A program made the translations under genes and the position numbers. From contig JAHYIY010000026.1 in assembly GCA_019429255.1 (NCBI GenBank), positions 1 to 34,728 on the forward strand: a DNA stretch of 34,728 nucleotides, in the 5' to 3' direction. Shown here piece by piece: positions 9,176 through 17,354 of the stretch. The DNA comes from Desulfuromonadales bacterium (lineage in GTDB: Bacteria; Desulfobacterota; Desulfuromonadia; Desulfuromonadales; Geopsychrobacteraceae). Position 1 is the first letter of the stretch. Each line of letters starts with the position of its first letter. The notes beneath the pieces were generated by a model that worked only from the letters and a program-made list of their open reading frames with translations, had not been told where the DNA came from and made no database searches.

Positions 9176-9273
9176 GATCACAGATCCCATGTCAAGGGAC
9201 GCTTTTCGTCGTCCATGACCGCTTGATTGTCGCCGTCCTGGCGACAAACACCCTTGTCATGGGACCTGCGATC
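9176..9273. repeat. Inverted-repeat hairpin between DUF1302 and DUF1329 genes
   Basis: Two 23-nt arms at 9176-9198 and 9251-9273 are inverted copies of each other with 20 of 23 positions matching; two of the three mismatches can form G-U pairs. A second perfect hairpin sits inside, TTGTCGCC (9227-9234) with GGCGACAA (9240-9247). In the transcript this would be a large stem just after the DUF1302 stop. It could protect the upstream mRNA or set the ratio of the two proteins. There is no T-run. Confidence 0.65.
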
Positions 9274-9294
9274 CCCCGATGATCCTGCTCGTTA

Positions 9295-11343
9295 TCAGAA
9301 AAAGTACTTGATCTCAGCGGCCAGAAAGTCACGGTCGTTGATCAGGTTGTAACGTCCGGCACCAAAGAAATCGGTGTAGCTGATATCGGCCATCCACTTG
9401 TTCTGATAGTTGGCGCCAAGGCCCAGGGTGATGGCTTTACGACCTTCAACAAAGTTGCCGCCGGGGCCGGGGGTTGTGCCGTTGACATCGTGCGCCCAGG
9501 CGACCCGTGGCGACAGGGTGACGGCACCGATGGCGTTGTTGAAATCGAGCTTGGCCACCATGCGGTAGCCCCAGGAGGTGGCGTCGGCAAAGGCGGAGGA
9601 GGGTTCGGTTTCGCCATAATGTGCTCCTGCAAGAAGCTCATTGCCGCTGATCGGCGTGCCGGGGCCATCAAAGCGCAGTTTGCTCTTGCTTGGCATGCCG
9701 TGAACTCGTGTCAAGCCAACCTCGCCCACAAGGGTGAACTGACTGGCGCCTAAAGTTGGGCCAAACAGCTTGGTTGCAGTGGTTTGTATTTGGGTGACAT
9801 CTTTGAGTTGGTACCCTTGAATGTAGTGTTCGTAAGGATTTGCCAAGGTCCCAGTATTGAAAATTTGATTAAAGGTTGCGAGGCCAGAATTAATTGGCCC
9901 GAGGGCTGCGAATATTAATTCAATATCATCCATTTGCAAAGGGACGTCTTTTTTGTGAGAAATTTCTCCCTGAAGAGCTATTCCCGTATTCTGAAGCAGT
10001 GTATTGAAACTGATACCAAATAGTTTTATGTCTTCTGGGTATTCCACGATGTACTGGGCTGTTTGAGCATATTCATTGACAGCATAGGCTTGAGTCAAGG
10101 CGGCATCGCCCGTCGTCGCAGCATTCACCGCACCGGTCGCGACAGCTTGAGCGGTTGCCGGATCAAGACCAGCGGTAATGCCGGTAGTTGTGCCTGCCGT
10201 GATTCCGGCAGTAATTGCTGCTTGCGGATTGTTAGGATCATTGGCAAAGGTTCCAGCGAAAGTTTGTGCAGCGGTTCCTGCCACCAATGTTCTCAATGCA
10301 CCCACTCCGGTGCCTGTTCGTGCACTAAGGACTGGAAGGCGACTATGATAATTAATGAAATAAAAGCCGAATTCCGTATCATTGAGGCCGGGGGCAAAGA
10401 CGCGCATAGCAATACCGTACTGACCGTCGTCATCTGCATAAACAGTCTTGCCGCGTGGAACCATATTGAAACGATCATCTGAATCGGGGCCAAGGGCTCC
10501 CGTCCAGCTTTCACCCTGGTCAGACCAGCGACCAAAACCGAGCATGACTCGATCACCACTTTCCCCGGCAAAATCATTAGTACTCCAGTAGCTGCCGGTC
10601 GGGTCAATCTTGGTTTCTTCCCACTGGTACTGATAGAAGGCTTCAAAACTGATATTTTGTGTCGGGCTGATGGAGCCGGAAATCATGCCGACGGGAACCA
10701 GTCCTTCACGCAGTTCGGCCCCGGCGACGCGCAATTTGCTGACGTCGAAGGGGTTGATGATATTGATACCGTTCTGGATGAAGGTGCTTTCCCCCCAGCT
10801 GAGCACCTGCTGACCGACGCGCACCTGTGCCGGCGCGCTGGCAATGGCGAAATCCCAGTTGAGGTAGGCGTCCAGCAGGGTGGCGTCCTTGCCGACCATG
10901 TCCTTGGCGTCACTGCTCAGTTCCGTGCGTTGGCGGCTGCCGTCGTTGTTTTCAAAGTCGTAAAAGGCCGTTCCGCGCACAAACAGGCCGAAATTACGCC
11001 ATTTCAGGGCGAGCTCACTGGTGATTTTGGCGGTATGGTTGATCAGGTCGCCCTTGTCGTAGTTGAGGTTGCCGTCATCGTAGTTGACTGAATAGGCATC
11101 GCCTTTGCCGGAGTTATACTGCCGATTAGCAACACCGATAAGGTCGGAATCCCGGTCCTTCATGCGCCAGGCGGCGCCGTAGGAGAGGGTGGTGTCGAGG
11201 TTGCCGCTGACTTCATCGCCGAGGCTGAACTGGAAGGCGGCGGCGGGGGTGGCCATGCTGAATGGCAGGGCGAGCAGGGCACAGGCCAGCAGGGCATTGA
11301 TGCGGTGAACCAGAGGGGGCTTGGACGCAGGTCGGCTGTTCAT
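9295..11343 (-). CDS. DUF1302 family outer-membrane beta-barrel protein
   Basis: This 682-aa protein has a signal peptide ending near AAAF. It then begins with FQFSLGDEVSGNLDTTLSYGAAWRMKDRD and continues in alternating strands, ending in AAEIKYFF, where the final Phe is the usual outer-membrane barrel signal. Family-typical parts include QVLSWGESTFIQNGINIINPFDVSKLR and a FEAFYQYQWEETKIDPTGSYWS region. It is probably a channel for hydrophobic molecules. An insertion rich in Ala, Thr and Gly lies at about residues 345-420 (ITAGITAGTTTGITAG and similar), probably an extracellular loop. The base composition in the middle of the gene (about 9780-10060) looks more AT-rich than at its ends. AAGGAGGAACCG precedes the ATG. 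It is the first gene of the putative lipid operon. Confidence 0.88.
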   Translation of the reverse strand: MNSRPASKPPLVHRINALLACALLALPFSMATPAAAFQFSLGDEVSGNLDTTLSYGAAWRMKDRDSDLIGVANRQYNSGKGDAYSVNYDDGNLNYDKGDLINHTAKITSELALKWRNFGLFVRGTAFYDFENNDGSRQRTELSSDAKDMVGKDATLLDAYLNWDFAIASAPAQVRVGQQVLSWGESTFIQNGINIINPFDVSKLRVAGAELREGLVPVGMISGSISPTQNISFEAFYQYQWEETKIDPTGSYWSTNDFAGESGDRVMLGFGRWSDQGESWTGALGPDSDDRFNMVPRGKTVYADDDGQYGIAMRVFAPGLNDTEFGFYFINYHSRLPVLSARTGTGVGALRTLVAGTAAQTFAGTFANDPNNPQAAITAGITAGTTTGITAGLDPATAQAVATGAVNAATTGDAALTQAYAVNEYAQTAQYIVEYPEDIKLFGISFNTLLQNTGIALQGEISHKKDVPLQMDDIELIFAALGPINSGLATFNQIFNTGTLANPYEHYIQGYQLKDVTQIQTTATKLFGPTLGASQFTLVGEVGLTRVHGMPSKSKLRFDGPGTPISGNELLAGAHYGETEPSSAFADATSWGYRMVAKLDFNNAIGAVTLSPRVAWAHDVNGTTPGPGGNFVEGRKAITLGLGANYQNKWMADISYTDFFGAGRYNLINDRDFLAAEIKYFF

Positions 11344-11476
11344 TCGGTTCCTCCTTGAAGCGATAGTGTACGGCAGGGGCGCATGAAAAACCCTTTAAAA
11401 GCCATCATCTCTGACCCCATCCGGCAGATGTTGTCAGGACGAGCGCTTTTGTCGAGTTTCTATTAAATTAAGCAGA

Positions 11477-11505
11477 ATTTTAACCTTGACGATCTAGAGG
11501 TGCAA
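11477..11505 (-). promoter_or_regulatory. Candidate promoter P1 of the DUF1302 gene with dyad motif in the spacer
   Basis: On the minus strand TTGCAC (11505-11500) is followed after 17 bp by TAAAAT (11482-11477). TCGTCAAGGT (11492-11483) lies in the spacer and matches the ACGTTAAGGT motif of the acyl-CoA synthetase promoter at 8 of 10 positions. The -35 box is weak. Confidence 0.35.
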
Positions 11506-11617
11506 GGATAAAAAAACGTTACATTCAGAGGTCAGATTTCTTTTTGCCGGTGATGGGCAGTCTCACGTCGAACAAAAGAAGACAATCTGCACCATGTTAG
11601 TATGGCAGCTTGTTCAG

Positions 11618-11646
11618 GTTTTACTTTCATTTTACGTTAAGGTCAA
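11618..11646 (-). promoter_or_regulatory. Candidate promoter P2 of the DUF1302 gene with dyad motif at the -35 box
   Basis: On the minus strand TTGACC (11646-11641) is followed after 17 bp by TAAAAC (11623-11618). The same place reads TTTACGTTAAGGTCAA (11631-11646) on the plus strand, a dyad with the ACGTTAAGGT core found in the acyl-CoA synthetase promoter. The untranslated leader would be about 270 nt. Confidence 0.35.
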
Positions 11647-11722
11647 TATAAAAATAACGCTGTTCTGTTTTTCTTCCGGAAGGTTGTCGCGACCTGTGAG
11701 TTTGTTGAGAAGGAAATTTCCC

Positions 11723-11751
11723 TTGGCGCTAGGTAGACTAGCCTCTATAAT
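11723..11751 (+). promoter_or_regulatory. Sigma70 promoter of hemL
   Basis: TTGGCG (11723-11728) and a perfect TATAAT (11746-11751) are separated by 17 bp. Transcription would start near 11758, leaving a leader of about 200 nt before hemL that contains the hexanucleotide repeats and a small hairpin, CCGGTTA/TAACCGG (11898-11913). Confidence 0.6.
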
Positions 11752-11780
11752 GTCCAGTTGAAAGATACAAGCAGCTTGAT

Positions 11781-11834
11781 CTATCGCTATCGCTATCGCT
11801 ATCGCTATCGAAATCGATCCCGATCCCGATCCCG
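11781..11834 (+). repeat. Tandem hexanucleotide repeats in the hemL leader
   Basis: Five exact copies of CTATCG (11781-11810) are followed by AAATCG and then three copies of ATCCCG (11817-11834). A direct repeat TTTGGACAAA follows at once (about 11835-11857). The rest of the 613-bp gap between DUF1302 and hemL holds the promoters listed separately; no gene was seen in it. Confidence 0.9.
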
Positions 11835-11956
11835 ATTTGGACAAAAATTTGGACAAAGAATGTTCCCGGTGATAGGTTGCGCCTGGCGTTACCGGAGCCG
11901 GTTAGATAACCGGAAAAATCTTTTTACCCTGTCTTTATCGAAGGAGTTTGTTCTAC

Positions 11957-13246
11957 ATGCGCTATCAGAAATCACAGGAACTTTTTGCCAGGGCGCAACA
12001 GCTCATCCCTGGTGGTGTCAATAGCCCGGTGCGGGCGTTCAAGTCGGTGGGAACCCAGCCGATTTTTATTGAGCGGGCGGCGGGCAGCAAAATTACTGAT
12101 GTTGACGGTAATGACTATATCGACTACGTCGGTTCCTGGGGGCCGATGATCCTTGGACATTGTCACCCCAAGGTGGTTGAAGCGATTCAGCAGGCGGCAA
12201 CCAAAGGAGCGTCCTTCGGCGCGCCGACGGCGCTTGAGACGGAACTTGCCGAGCTGGTCAATCAGGCTTACCCCAACATCGAAAAAGTCCGGATGGTGTC
12301 TTCCGGTACCGAAGCGACCATGAGCGCTATCCGTCTGGCGCGGGGTTTTACCGGGCGCGACAAGATTCTCAAGTTCGACGGCTGTTATCATGGCCACGCC
12401 GATTCCCTGCTGGTCAAGGCCGGTAGCGGCGCGGCAACCTTCGGCGTGCCGACGTCCCCCGGCGTGCCGGCGGATTTTGCCAAATATACCCTGACCGCCA
12501 ACTACAACGATCTGGCCGAAGTGGAGCAGATGGTGGCGGCCAACAAGGGGGAGATCGCCTGCATTATCCTCGAGCCGATTGCCGGCAATATGGGCTGTGT
12601 TCCGCCGCGTCCAGGCTTTTTGGAAGGGCTGCGCAAACTCTGTGATGCCGAAGGTGTTCTGCTGATTATGGACGAAGTCATGACCGGTTTCCGGGTGGCT
12701 TATGGCGGCGCGCAGGAGCGTTATGGCGTGCGCGGTGATCTGGTCTGTCTCGGCAAGATCATCGGCGGCGGTCTGCCCGTCGGCGCCTTCGGTGGGCGGC
12801 GCGAGATTATGGATTGTCTCTCGCCGGTGGGTGGCGTTTACCAGGCCGGTACCCTGTCGGGTAATCCGCTGGCCATGAGTGCCGGTATTGCCACCCTCAA
12901 GCTGCTGCAGGCAGAAGGTTTTTATCAGCAGATTGAAGAGAAGAGCGCTTATCTCGAAAAGGGGCTATTGCAGGTGTGTGCCGCTCAGCCGCTAGCAACC
13001 CGTTGGCAGCGGGTCGGCGGCATGTTCTGCACCTACTTTACCGACAGGGAGGTTTTCTCCTTTGCCGATGCGGCGACCAGCGATACCCAAATGTTCGGGC
13101 GCTTTTTCCGTGCCATGCTCGATGAAGGGATCAATCTGGCCCCCTCGCAATTTGAAGCGGGCTTCATGAGCGTCGCCCATAGTCGTGAAGATCTGGATAT
13201 AACCATCACCGCCGCGGAAAAATCTTTCGCGTCCCTGAAGGGTTGA
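11957..13246 (+). CDS. hemL: Glutamate-1-semialdehyde 2,1-aminomutase
   Basis: HemL converts glutamate-1-semialdehyde to 5-aminolevulinate, the first committed tetrapyrrole precursor of the C5 pathway, in the cytoplasm with PLP. The 429-aa length is that of the family. Visible motifs are the start [27 protein letters not shown], the substrate region [16 protein letters not shown], the PLP aspartate in [10 protein letters not shown], and the PLP lysine in [16 protein letters not shown] at about residue 267. A TTG at 11948 is in frame but sits 1 nt from the AAGGAG box. The ATG at 11957 has proper 10-nt spacing and is chosen. A high demand for haem fits the cytochrome genes that follow. Confidence 0.97.
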   Translation: MRYQKSQELFARAQQLIPGGVNSPVRAFKSVGTQPIFIERAAGSKITDVDGNDYIDYVGSWGPMILGHCHPKVVEAIQQAATKGASFGAPTALETELAELVNQAYPNIEKVRMVSSGTEATMSAIRLARGFTGRDKILKFDGCYHGHADSLLVKAGSGAATFGVPTSPGVPADFAKYTLTANYNDLAEVEQMVAANKGEIACIILEPIAGNMGCVPPRPGFLEGLRKLCDAEGVLLIMDEVMTGFRVAYGGAQERYGVRGDLVCLGKIIGGGLPVGAFGGRREIMDCLSPVGGVYQAGTLSGNPLAMSAGIATLKLLQAEGFYQQIEEKSAYLEKGLLQVCAAQPLATRWQRVGGMFCTYFTDREVFSFADAATSDTQMFGRFFRAMLDEGINLAPSQFEAGFMSVAHSREDLDITITAAEKSFASLKG

Positions 13247-13274
13247 AGTTGCCCGTTGTGGCGCAGAAAAGCGG

Positions 13275-13303
13275 TTGACTTGGCGGGGTTGCTGTGCTAG
13301 TTA
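13275..13303 (+). promoter_or_regulatory. Promoter of the atpZIBE operon
   Basis: TTGACT (13275-13280) and TAGTTA (13298-13303) are separated by 17 bp, 43 bp before the atpZ start. The GTGCTAGT around the -10 is also present in the imcH promoter. Confidence 0.55.
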
Positions 13304-13346
13304 AAGGTCGCTTTTGCGCCCACTTCTGGGTCGGAGCAGATTGTCT

Positions 13347-13607
13347 ATGAGTGAATTGGAGCGCGAGCAGAAACGCCGGTTGTACCGCAGCCTCGGGTTT
13401 TTATCTTCCCTGGGGATTTCGATGGTGGCGGCGACCCTGCTGGGTCTGGCCATCGGCTACTATCTCGATCAATGGCTCGATACACGCCCGATTTTCACTA
13501 TAATTATGCTGATTTTCGGTATTGCTGCCGGTTTCCGTAACGTCTATGTCCTGACGTCGTGGGAGCTGCGGCGGCAACAGAAAGATCAGGACGAGAACTC
13601 CCAATGA
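13347..13607 (+). CDS. atpZ: AtpZ-like ATP synthase accessory membrane protein
   Basis: This is an 86-aa protein with a charged N-terminus (MSELEREQKRRLYRS), two transmembrane helices (about 13-38 and 48-70) and a charged tail. The pattern GLAIGYYLDQWLDTRPIFTIIMLIFGIAAGFRNVY is typical of the AtpZ/AtpI family found at the head of ATP synthase operons. Such proteins help assemble the c-ring or take up magnesium; the exact role here is inferred. An in-frame ATG-like start exists 11 codons upstream, but the ATG at 13347 gives a standard N-terminus after GGAGCAGA. The TGA overlaps the start of atpI. Confidence 0.85.
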   Translation: MSELEREQKRRLYRSLGFLSSLGISMVAATLLGLAIGYYLDQWLDTRPIFTIIMLIFGIAAGFRNVYVLTSWELRRQQKDQDENSQ

Positions 13608-13975
13608 CCGATCAGGATGCCGGTCTGGAGACAGCTCTGGCGCGGCGTAACTGGGGGATTCTGGCACTGATGGTCGCAGTCAGTCTGTTTTGGCGCTCCG
13701 CTCCGGTAACCCTCGGCGTACTTGGCGGCGGGCTGGTTATCGCCCTCAATTACCACTGGATGGGGCGCTCACTGACCAGGTTGCTGGCTGACCCGCAACG
13801 CGCGCCGCAGCGAAAAATCTTCACCGGGATCAACTATCTGTTGCGCCTGGTGGTGATGGGTCTGGTCATTTACCTGCTGCTGGTCCAGATCAAGGTTCAT
13901 CCTATTGGCCTGGCTGCCGGTTTATCGTTGTACGTTGTTAACCTGATATACAGCACGATCAGGCGCATTTATTAG
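13604..13975 (+). CDS. atpI: ATP synthase subunit I (AtpI)
   Basis: This is a 123-aa membrane protein with four predicted helices. Its ATG overlaps the atpZ stop (ATGA), so the start at 13604 is taken instead of upstream in-frame codons. AtpI proteins act as chaperones for c-ring assembly in F1Fo ATP synthases; the sequence is weakly conserved and the call rests mainly on position between atpZ and atpB and on the helix pattern. The stop is followed by 45 bp and then atpB. Confidence 0.8.
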   Translation: MTDQDAGLETALARRNWGILALMVAVSLFWRSAPVTLGVLGGGLVIALNYHWMGRSLTRLLADPQRAPQRKIFTGINYLLRLVVMGLVIYLLLVQIKVHPIGLAAGLSLYVVNLIYSTIRRIY

Positions 13976-14020
13976 TAAGTAATTAGTGGCAAATCAGCAG
14001 CAAAACGAAAGAGAGAGCTT

Positions 14021-14695
14021 ATGGTTCATCCTTTTATGTTTCTCGATTGGATCGCCGGCCTGATTAACCTGCATGTCGGTGAGCATGTTCTGTACACCTG
14101 GCTGGCGATGGCCATTCTGTTGTCCGGAGCCTGGTTGGCTGGCCGTAATATCAGTATGGTGCCGGGGAAAATGCAAAACTTCATGGAAGCGGTCATGGGC
14201 GGCTTTGACAGCCTGATCGAAAATGTCATGGGTAAGGACGGCAAACCGTACTTCCCGTTGATTGCTACCATTGGCATGTTTGTTCTGGTGAGCAACCTGC
14301 TCGGTCTGGTGCCTTCCTGCTTTCCGCCAACCGCCAGCCTTAACACCAATGCCGCGCTGGCCCTGACGGTCTTTTTCATGACCCATTATATCGGCATTAA
14401 AAAGCACGGCTATCATTACATTCAGCACTTCATGGGGCCGATCATCTGGCTGGCACCACTGATGATTATTATCGAGATCCTCAGTCATCTGGTTCGTCCC
14501 ATTTCCCTGTCGCTACGTCTGTTCGGTAACATGTATGGCAAGGAAATCGTGTTGATGATCTTTTTTGCCCTGGTGCCACTGTTCATGCCGATTCCGATCA
14601 TGTTTCTCGGGGTGTTGATCAGTATGATCCAGGCTTTTGTTTTTGTTCTTCTGTCGATGATTTATATTGCCGGCTCCCTTGAGGAAGCCCACTAA
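14021..14695 (+). CDS. atpB: F1Fo ATP synthase subunit a
   Basis: This 224-aa protein is the proton-channel subunit a of the Fo motor in the inner membrane. The essential arginine lies in [15 protein letters not shown] at about residue 166, and the family motif VSNLLGLVP is at about residues 90-98. The length fits the short delta-proteobacterial form. GAGAGAGC precedes the ATG. It is followed after 101 bp by atpE. Confidence 0.97.
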   Translation: MVHPFMFLDWIAGLINLHVGEHVLYTWLAMAILLSGAWLAGRNISMVPGKMQNFMEAVMGGFDSLIENVMGKDGKPYFPLIATIGMFVLVSNLLGLVPSCFPPTASLNTNAALALTVFFMTHYIGIKKHGYHYIQHFMGPIIWLAPLMIIIEILSHLVRPISLSLRLFGNMYGKEIVLMIFFALVPLFMPIPIMFLGVLISMIQAFVFVLLSMIYIAGSLEEAH

Positions 14696-14796
14696 TATCC
14701 ATATACAGTTATTCATGCGTTCACAGGGGTGATCGCATAAGTCCTATACTTTAGGAACAATCACCATTCACAACAGCACAACAAAGGAGTAGTACC

Positions 14797-15075
14797 ATGG
14801 ATTTTTTCACCTGGAGCATTATCGCAGCAGCATTCGGTATGGGCATTGGTTCTGTCGGTACCGGTATCGGTATGGGTATCGCGATCAGCAAGGCTTGTGA
14901 AGGTGTTGCCCGCAATCCCGGCGCATCCGGTAAGATCCTGACCAACATGATGGTCGGTCTGGCCCTGATCGAGTCCCTGGCAATTTACGTTTTCGTTATC
15001 TGTATTATTGCCCTCTACGCCAACCCCTTTACTGACACGGTGGTTGAATTGCTGCGTGCCGGTATGGGCGCTTAA
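14797..15075 (+). CDS. atpE: F1Fo ATP synthase subunit c
   Basis: This 92-aa hairpin of two helices forms the rotor ring. The polar loop is ARNPGASGK, and the ion-binding glutamate is Glu59 in LALIESLAIY. Sodium-binding rings have a glutamine 33 residues before this glutamate (Gln32/Glu65 in Ilyobacter); here that position is Met26 (GIGMGIAIS), so a proton-driven ring is inferred. AAAGGAG precedes the ATG. The operon ends with a terminator, and the F1 genes are not in the window. Confidence 0.97.
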   Translation: MDFFTWSIIAAAFGMGIGSVGTGIGMGIAISKACEGVARNPGASGKILTNMMVGLALIESLAIYVFVICIIALYANPFTDTVVELLRAGMGA

Positions 15076-15108
15076 TGCACTAAGCACTAGCAACACACAG
15101 AATAATCT

Positions 15109-15143
15109 AAAAAGGCGATTCTCATGCGAGGGTCGCCTTTTTT
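15109..15143 (+). terminator. Rho-independent terminator of the atp operon
   Basis: AAAAAGGCGA (15109-15118) pairs with TCGCCTTTTT (15133-15142) around a 14-nt loop and ends in a T-run. Confidence 0.9.
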
Positions 15144-15426
15144 GTATATTGTATACAGTGTCTTGAATAGATAAATGTTTAAACTTATATATATATCAGA
15201 GTATTAGCTTCTTTTGACGGTAAATAAGAAGGGTTTTTGTTGCCTTCTTTTCAAGTTCAGAGTAGTCTTTGCCCTGTATGTTATAAATGTACATTAGCGT
15301 GTGTTGTGGCTAGTGCAAGACTGCCACCGGGGAGTGGAAAGATTTTTCTATCTCCTCCGTCTTGCCCTGGATGCATTTGCCGTTGTTTGTCAATGTGGTT
15401 CTGATAATTATCCAAGGAGAGTTTCG
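15144..15426 (+). other. AT-rich leader region upstream of the cbcL-like gene
   Basis: This gap holds no gene. A small dyad TGTATA-TTG-TATACA lies at 15143-15157, just after the terminator. No convincing promoter was found: TTGACG (15214-15219) has no good -10 partner, and TATAAA (15282-15287) has no good -35. AAGGAGA just before 15427 is the ribosome binding site of the next gene. Confidence 0.4.
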
Positions 15427-17280
15427 ATGCATAATCTTGTCTTCCTGTTGGTGTTGCTGCTGACAATGTTATCCAGTTCGCAGGCGCTGGCTGAGCCCAC
15501 TCTGGTGACTTCACCTGAAACCTGTCTGATGTGCCACAGCGATGTTGTCTCAGCTGACGGCTTTGCGACATCGGTTCATGGTCCCAACGGTTGTGTCGCC
15601 TGTCACATTGATCTGGTTGATGTTGAAGGTCATATGAGTGGCGAGGTTACCCCGCAACCACCCATGTGCGTGCGCTGTCATAAGGTCGAGACGGCGGAAC
15701 ACTATGCCAGTGTCCATATGCTGTCAGGAATCGATTGCTCAAGTTGCCATTGGGATATTCACACCCACCGGCCTTGGGCGGGTGACAAAAATATCGCTTC
15801 GGCCAAGTGTGCTGAATGTCACTTTGATACCAATGAAGTATGGCAGGAATCGAGCCACGGTCAGGCAGTCATGGCCGGAAATATGGACTCAGCCGCTTGT
15901 CTCGATTGTCACAACCTGCATGCGATCAGCGAAATTGGGCAGCCGGGTGATCCGGGCCATTGGGAGTTTCACACCGATGCCTGCATGAAGTGCCACGCTG
16001 ATCGCCAGATGATGGAGCGCAACAACGTCATGACCGTTGCGGTAAGCTCCTATTTAAGCAGTTATCACGGCAAGAATTATCGTCTTGGTTATCCTGATGA
16101 GGTAGCCGGTTGTGCAAACTGCCATACCTCTCATGCCATCTTCCCTCATAATGATCCACGTTCTACCCTGTATCCTGAGAATCTGATTGGTACCTGCGGC
16201 GCCTGTCACTCTAACTCGTCGGCGCAGTTCGTTAAATTTTATTCTCACGGCGATATGACGGATCGCGAAAACTATCCGATTTTGTGGTGGACTTTTGTCA
16301 GCATGACTACCTTGCTGGTGTCCACCTTTGGGGTGTTCTGGGTACACTCTTTGTTCTGGTTGTTCCGTGGATTTGTTGATAACCGCCAGAAACATCGTGC
16401 CATGATAGCGGGTCACTTCCATGTGATCCCCGATGCCCATAAGGTTTACCGGCGTTTCACCAAAACCCACATTTTCCTGCATTTACTGGTTATTATCAGC
16501 TTTCTGCTGTTGTCGATGACGGGTATTCCCCTGAAGTTTGCCGACCAGGAATGGGCCAAGGTGTTGATGGGTTTTTTTGGTGGAGCCCCGATGGCAGCTG
16601 ATTTGCATCGTCTCGGTGCGGTGATCACATTTGTCTACTTTGGTGTTGCTCTCTTTATGAGTGCCAAGTTCCTGTTCTACAAACTGGAATATCCGGCTGA
16701 ATTCTTCCAGCGCCTGTTCGGCCCCGAATCCCTGTGTCCCAACCTGCGTGATATTCGCGACGTTACGGCAATGGTGCGCTGGTTTTTGTTCCTTGGTCCC
16801 AAGCCGACCTTTGAGCGCTGGACCTACTGGGAGAAGTTTGACTTTATCGCGGTCTTTTGGGGTATGTTTGCTATCGGTGGTTCAGGTTTGATGCTCTGGT
16901 TCCCGGAGTTCTTTGCCGCCTTCCTGCCCGGTTGGTCGCTCAATGTGGCCACCATCATCCATTCGGATGAGGCGTTGCTGGCAACCGGCTTCATCTTTAC
17001 CGTCCACTTCTTCAATACCCATGGACGTCCGGAGAAGTTCCCCATGGACTTCGTTATCTTTAATGGCGAGTTGAGTAAAGAAGAGTTCATCGAGGAACGT
17101 GCTGACCAGTGGCAGCGTTATGAAGAAGCAGGTATTCTCGATCAGTACATTAAAGAAAAACCCAGTGGTATCGCTTATGATTTCATCATTAAAACCTTTG
17201 GTTTCCTCGCCTTGTTTATTGGTCTTGGGTTGCTGGTATTGATGATCTATGCCTTCCTCCTGGGTGGCCATACGCATTAA
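15427..17280 (+). CDS. cbcL: CbcL-type inner-membrane nonaheme cytochrome c / cytochrome b fusion
   Basis: This 617-aa protein begins with a signal peptide (MHNLVFLLVLLLTMLSSSQALA). A periplasmic part follows with nine CxxCH haem sites at about residues 33, 56, 81, 104, 128, 158, 186, 229 and 257. The C-terminal half has about six transmembrane helices resembling cytochrome b561/hydrogenase b subunits, with several helix histidines that could bind haem b (THIFLHLLV, LHRLGAVITF, IHSDEALLA, VHFFNTH). Nine c-haems fused to such a b domain is the layout of Geobacter sulfurreducens CbcL, which passes menaquinol electrons to low-potential extracellular acceptors. The ATG at 15427 follows AAGGAGA; an upstream in-frame start would add 42 residues in front of the signal peptide and is rejected. 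A small membrane protein gene follows. Confidence 0.85.
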   Translation: MHNLVFLLVLLLTMLSSSQALAEPTLVTSPETCLMCHSDVVSADGFATSVHGPNGCVACHIDLVDVEGHMSGEVTPQPPMCVRCHKVETAEHYASVHMLSGIDCSSCHWDIHTHRPWAGDKNIASAKCAECHFDTNEVWQESSHGQAVMAGNMDSAACLDCHNLHAISEIGQPGDPGHWEFHTDACMKCHADRQMMERNNVMTVAVSSYLSSYHGKNYRLGYPDEVAGCANCHTSHAIFPHNDPRSTLYPENLIGTCGACHSNSSAQFVKFYSHGDMTDRENYPILWWTFVSMTTLLVSTFGVFWVHSLFWLFRGFVDNRQKHRAMIAGHFHVIPDAHKVYRRFTKTHIFLHLLVIISFLLLSMTGIPLKFADQEWAKVLMGFFGGAPMAADLHRLGAVITFVYFGVALFMSAKFLFYKLEYPAEFFQRLFGPESLCPNLRDIRDVTAMVRWFLFLGPKPTFERWTYWEKFDFIAVFWGMFAIGGSGLMLWFPEFFAAFLPGWSLNVATIIHSDEALLATGFIFTVHFFNTHGRPEKFPMDFVIFNGELSKEEFIEERADQWQRYEEAGILDQYIKEKPSGIAYDFIIKTFGFLALFIGLGLLVLMIYAFLLGGHTH

Positions 17281-17354
17281 TTGGCCGCAATTTTTAGCTG
17301 AATATTCGGGGCTGCCGGCTGGTGGCCCCGAATTGTTTGTAGAGATCATTAACA

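Noticed and set aside
11781-11857. The hexanucleotide and TTTGGACAAA repeats as a CRISPR-like array
   Set aside because: The repeats are only 6-10 bp, adjoin without spacers of constant length, and no cas gene is near.
15301-15426. A longer N-terminus for the CbcL-like protein starting at 15301
   Set aside because: It would put about 42 residues before a clear signal peptide; AAGGAGA is well placed for the ATG at 15427.
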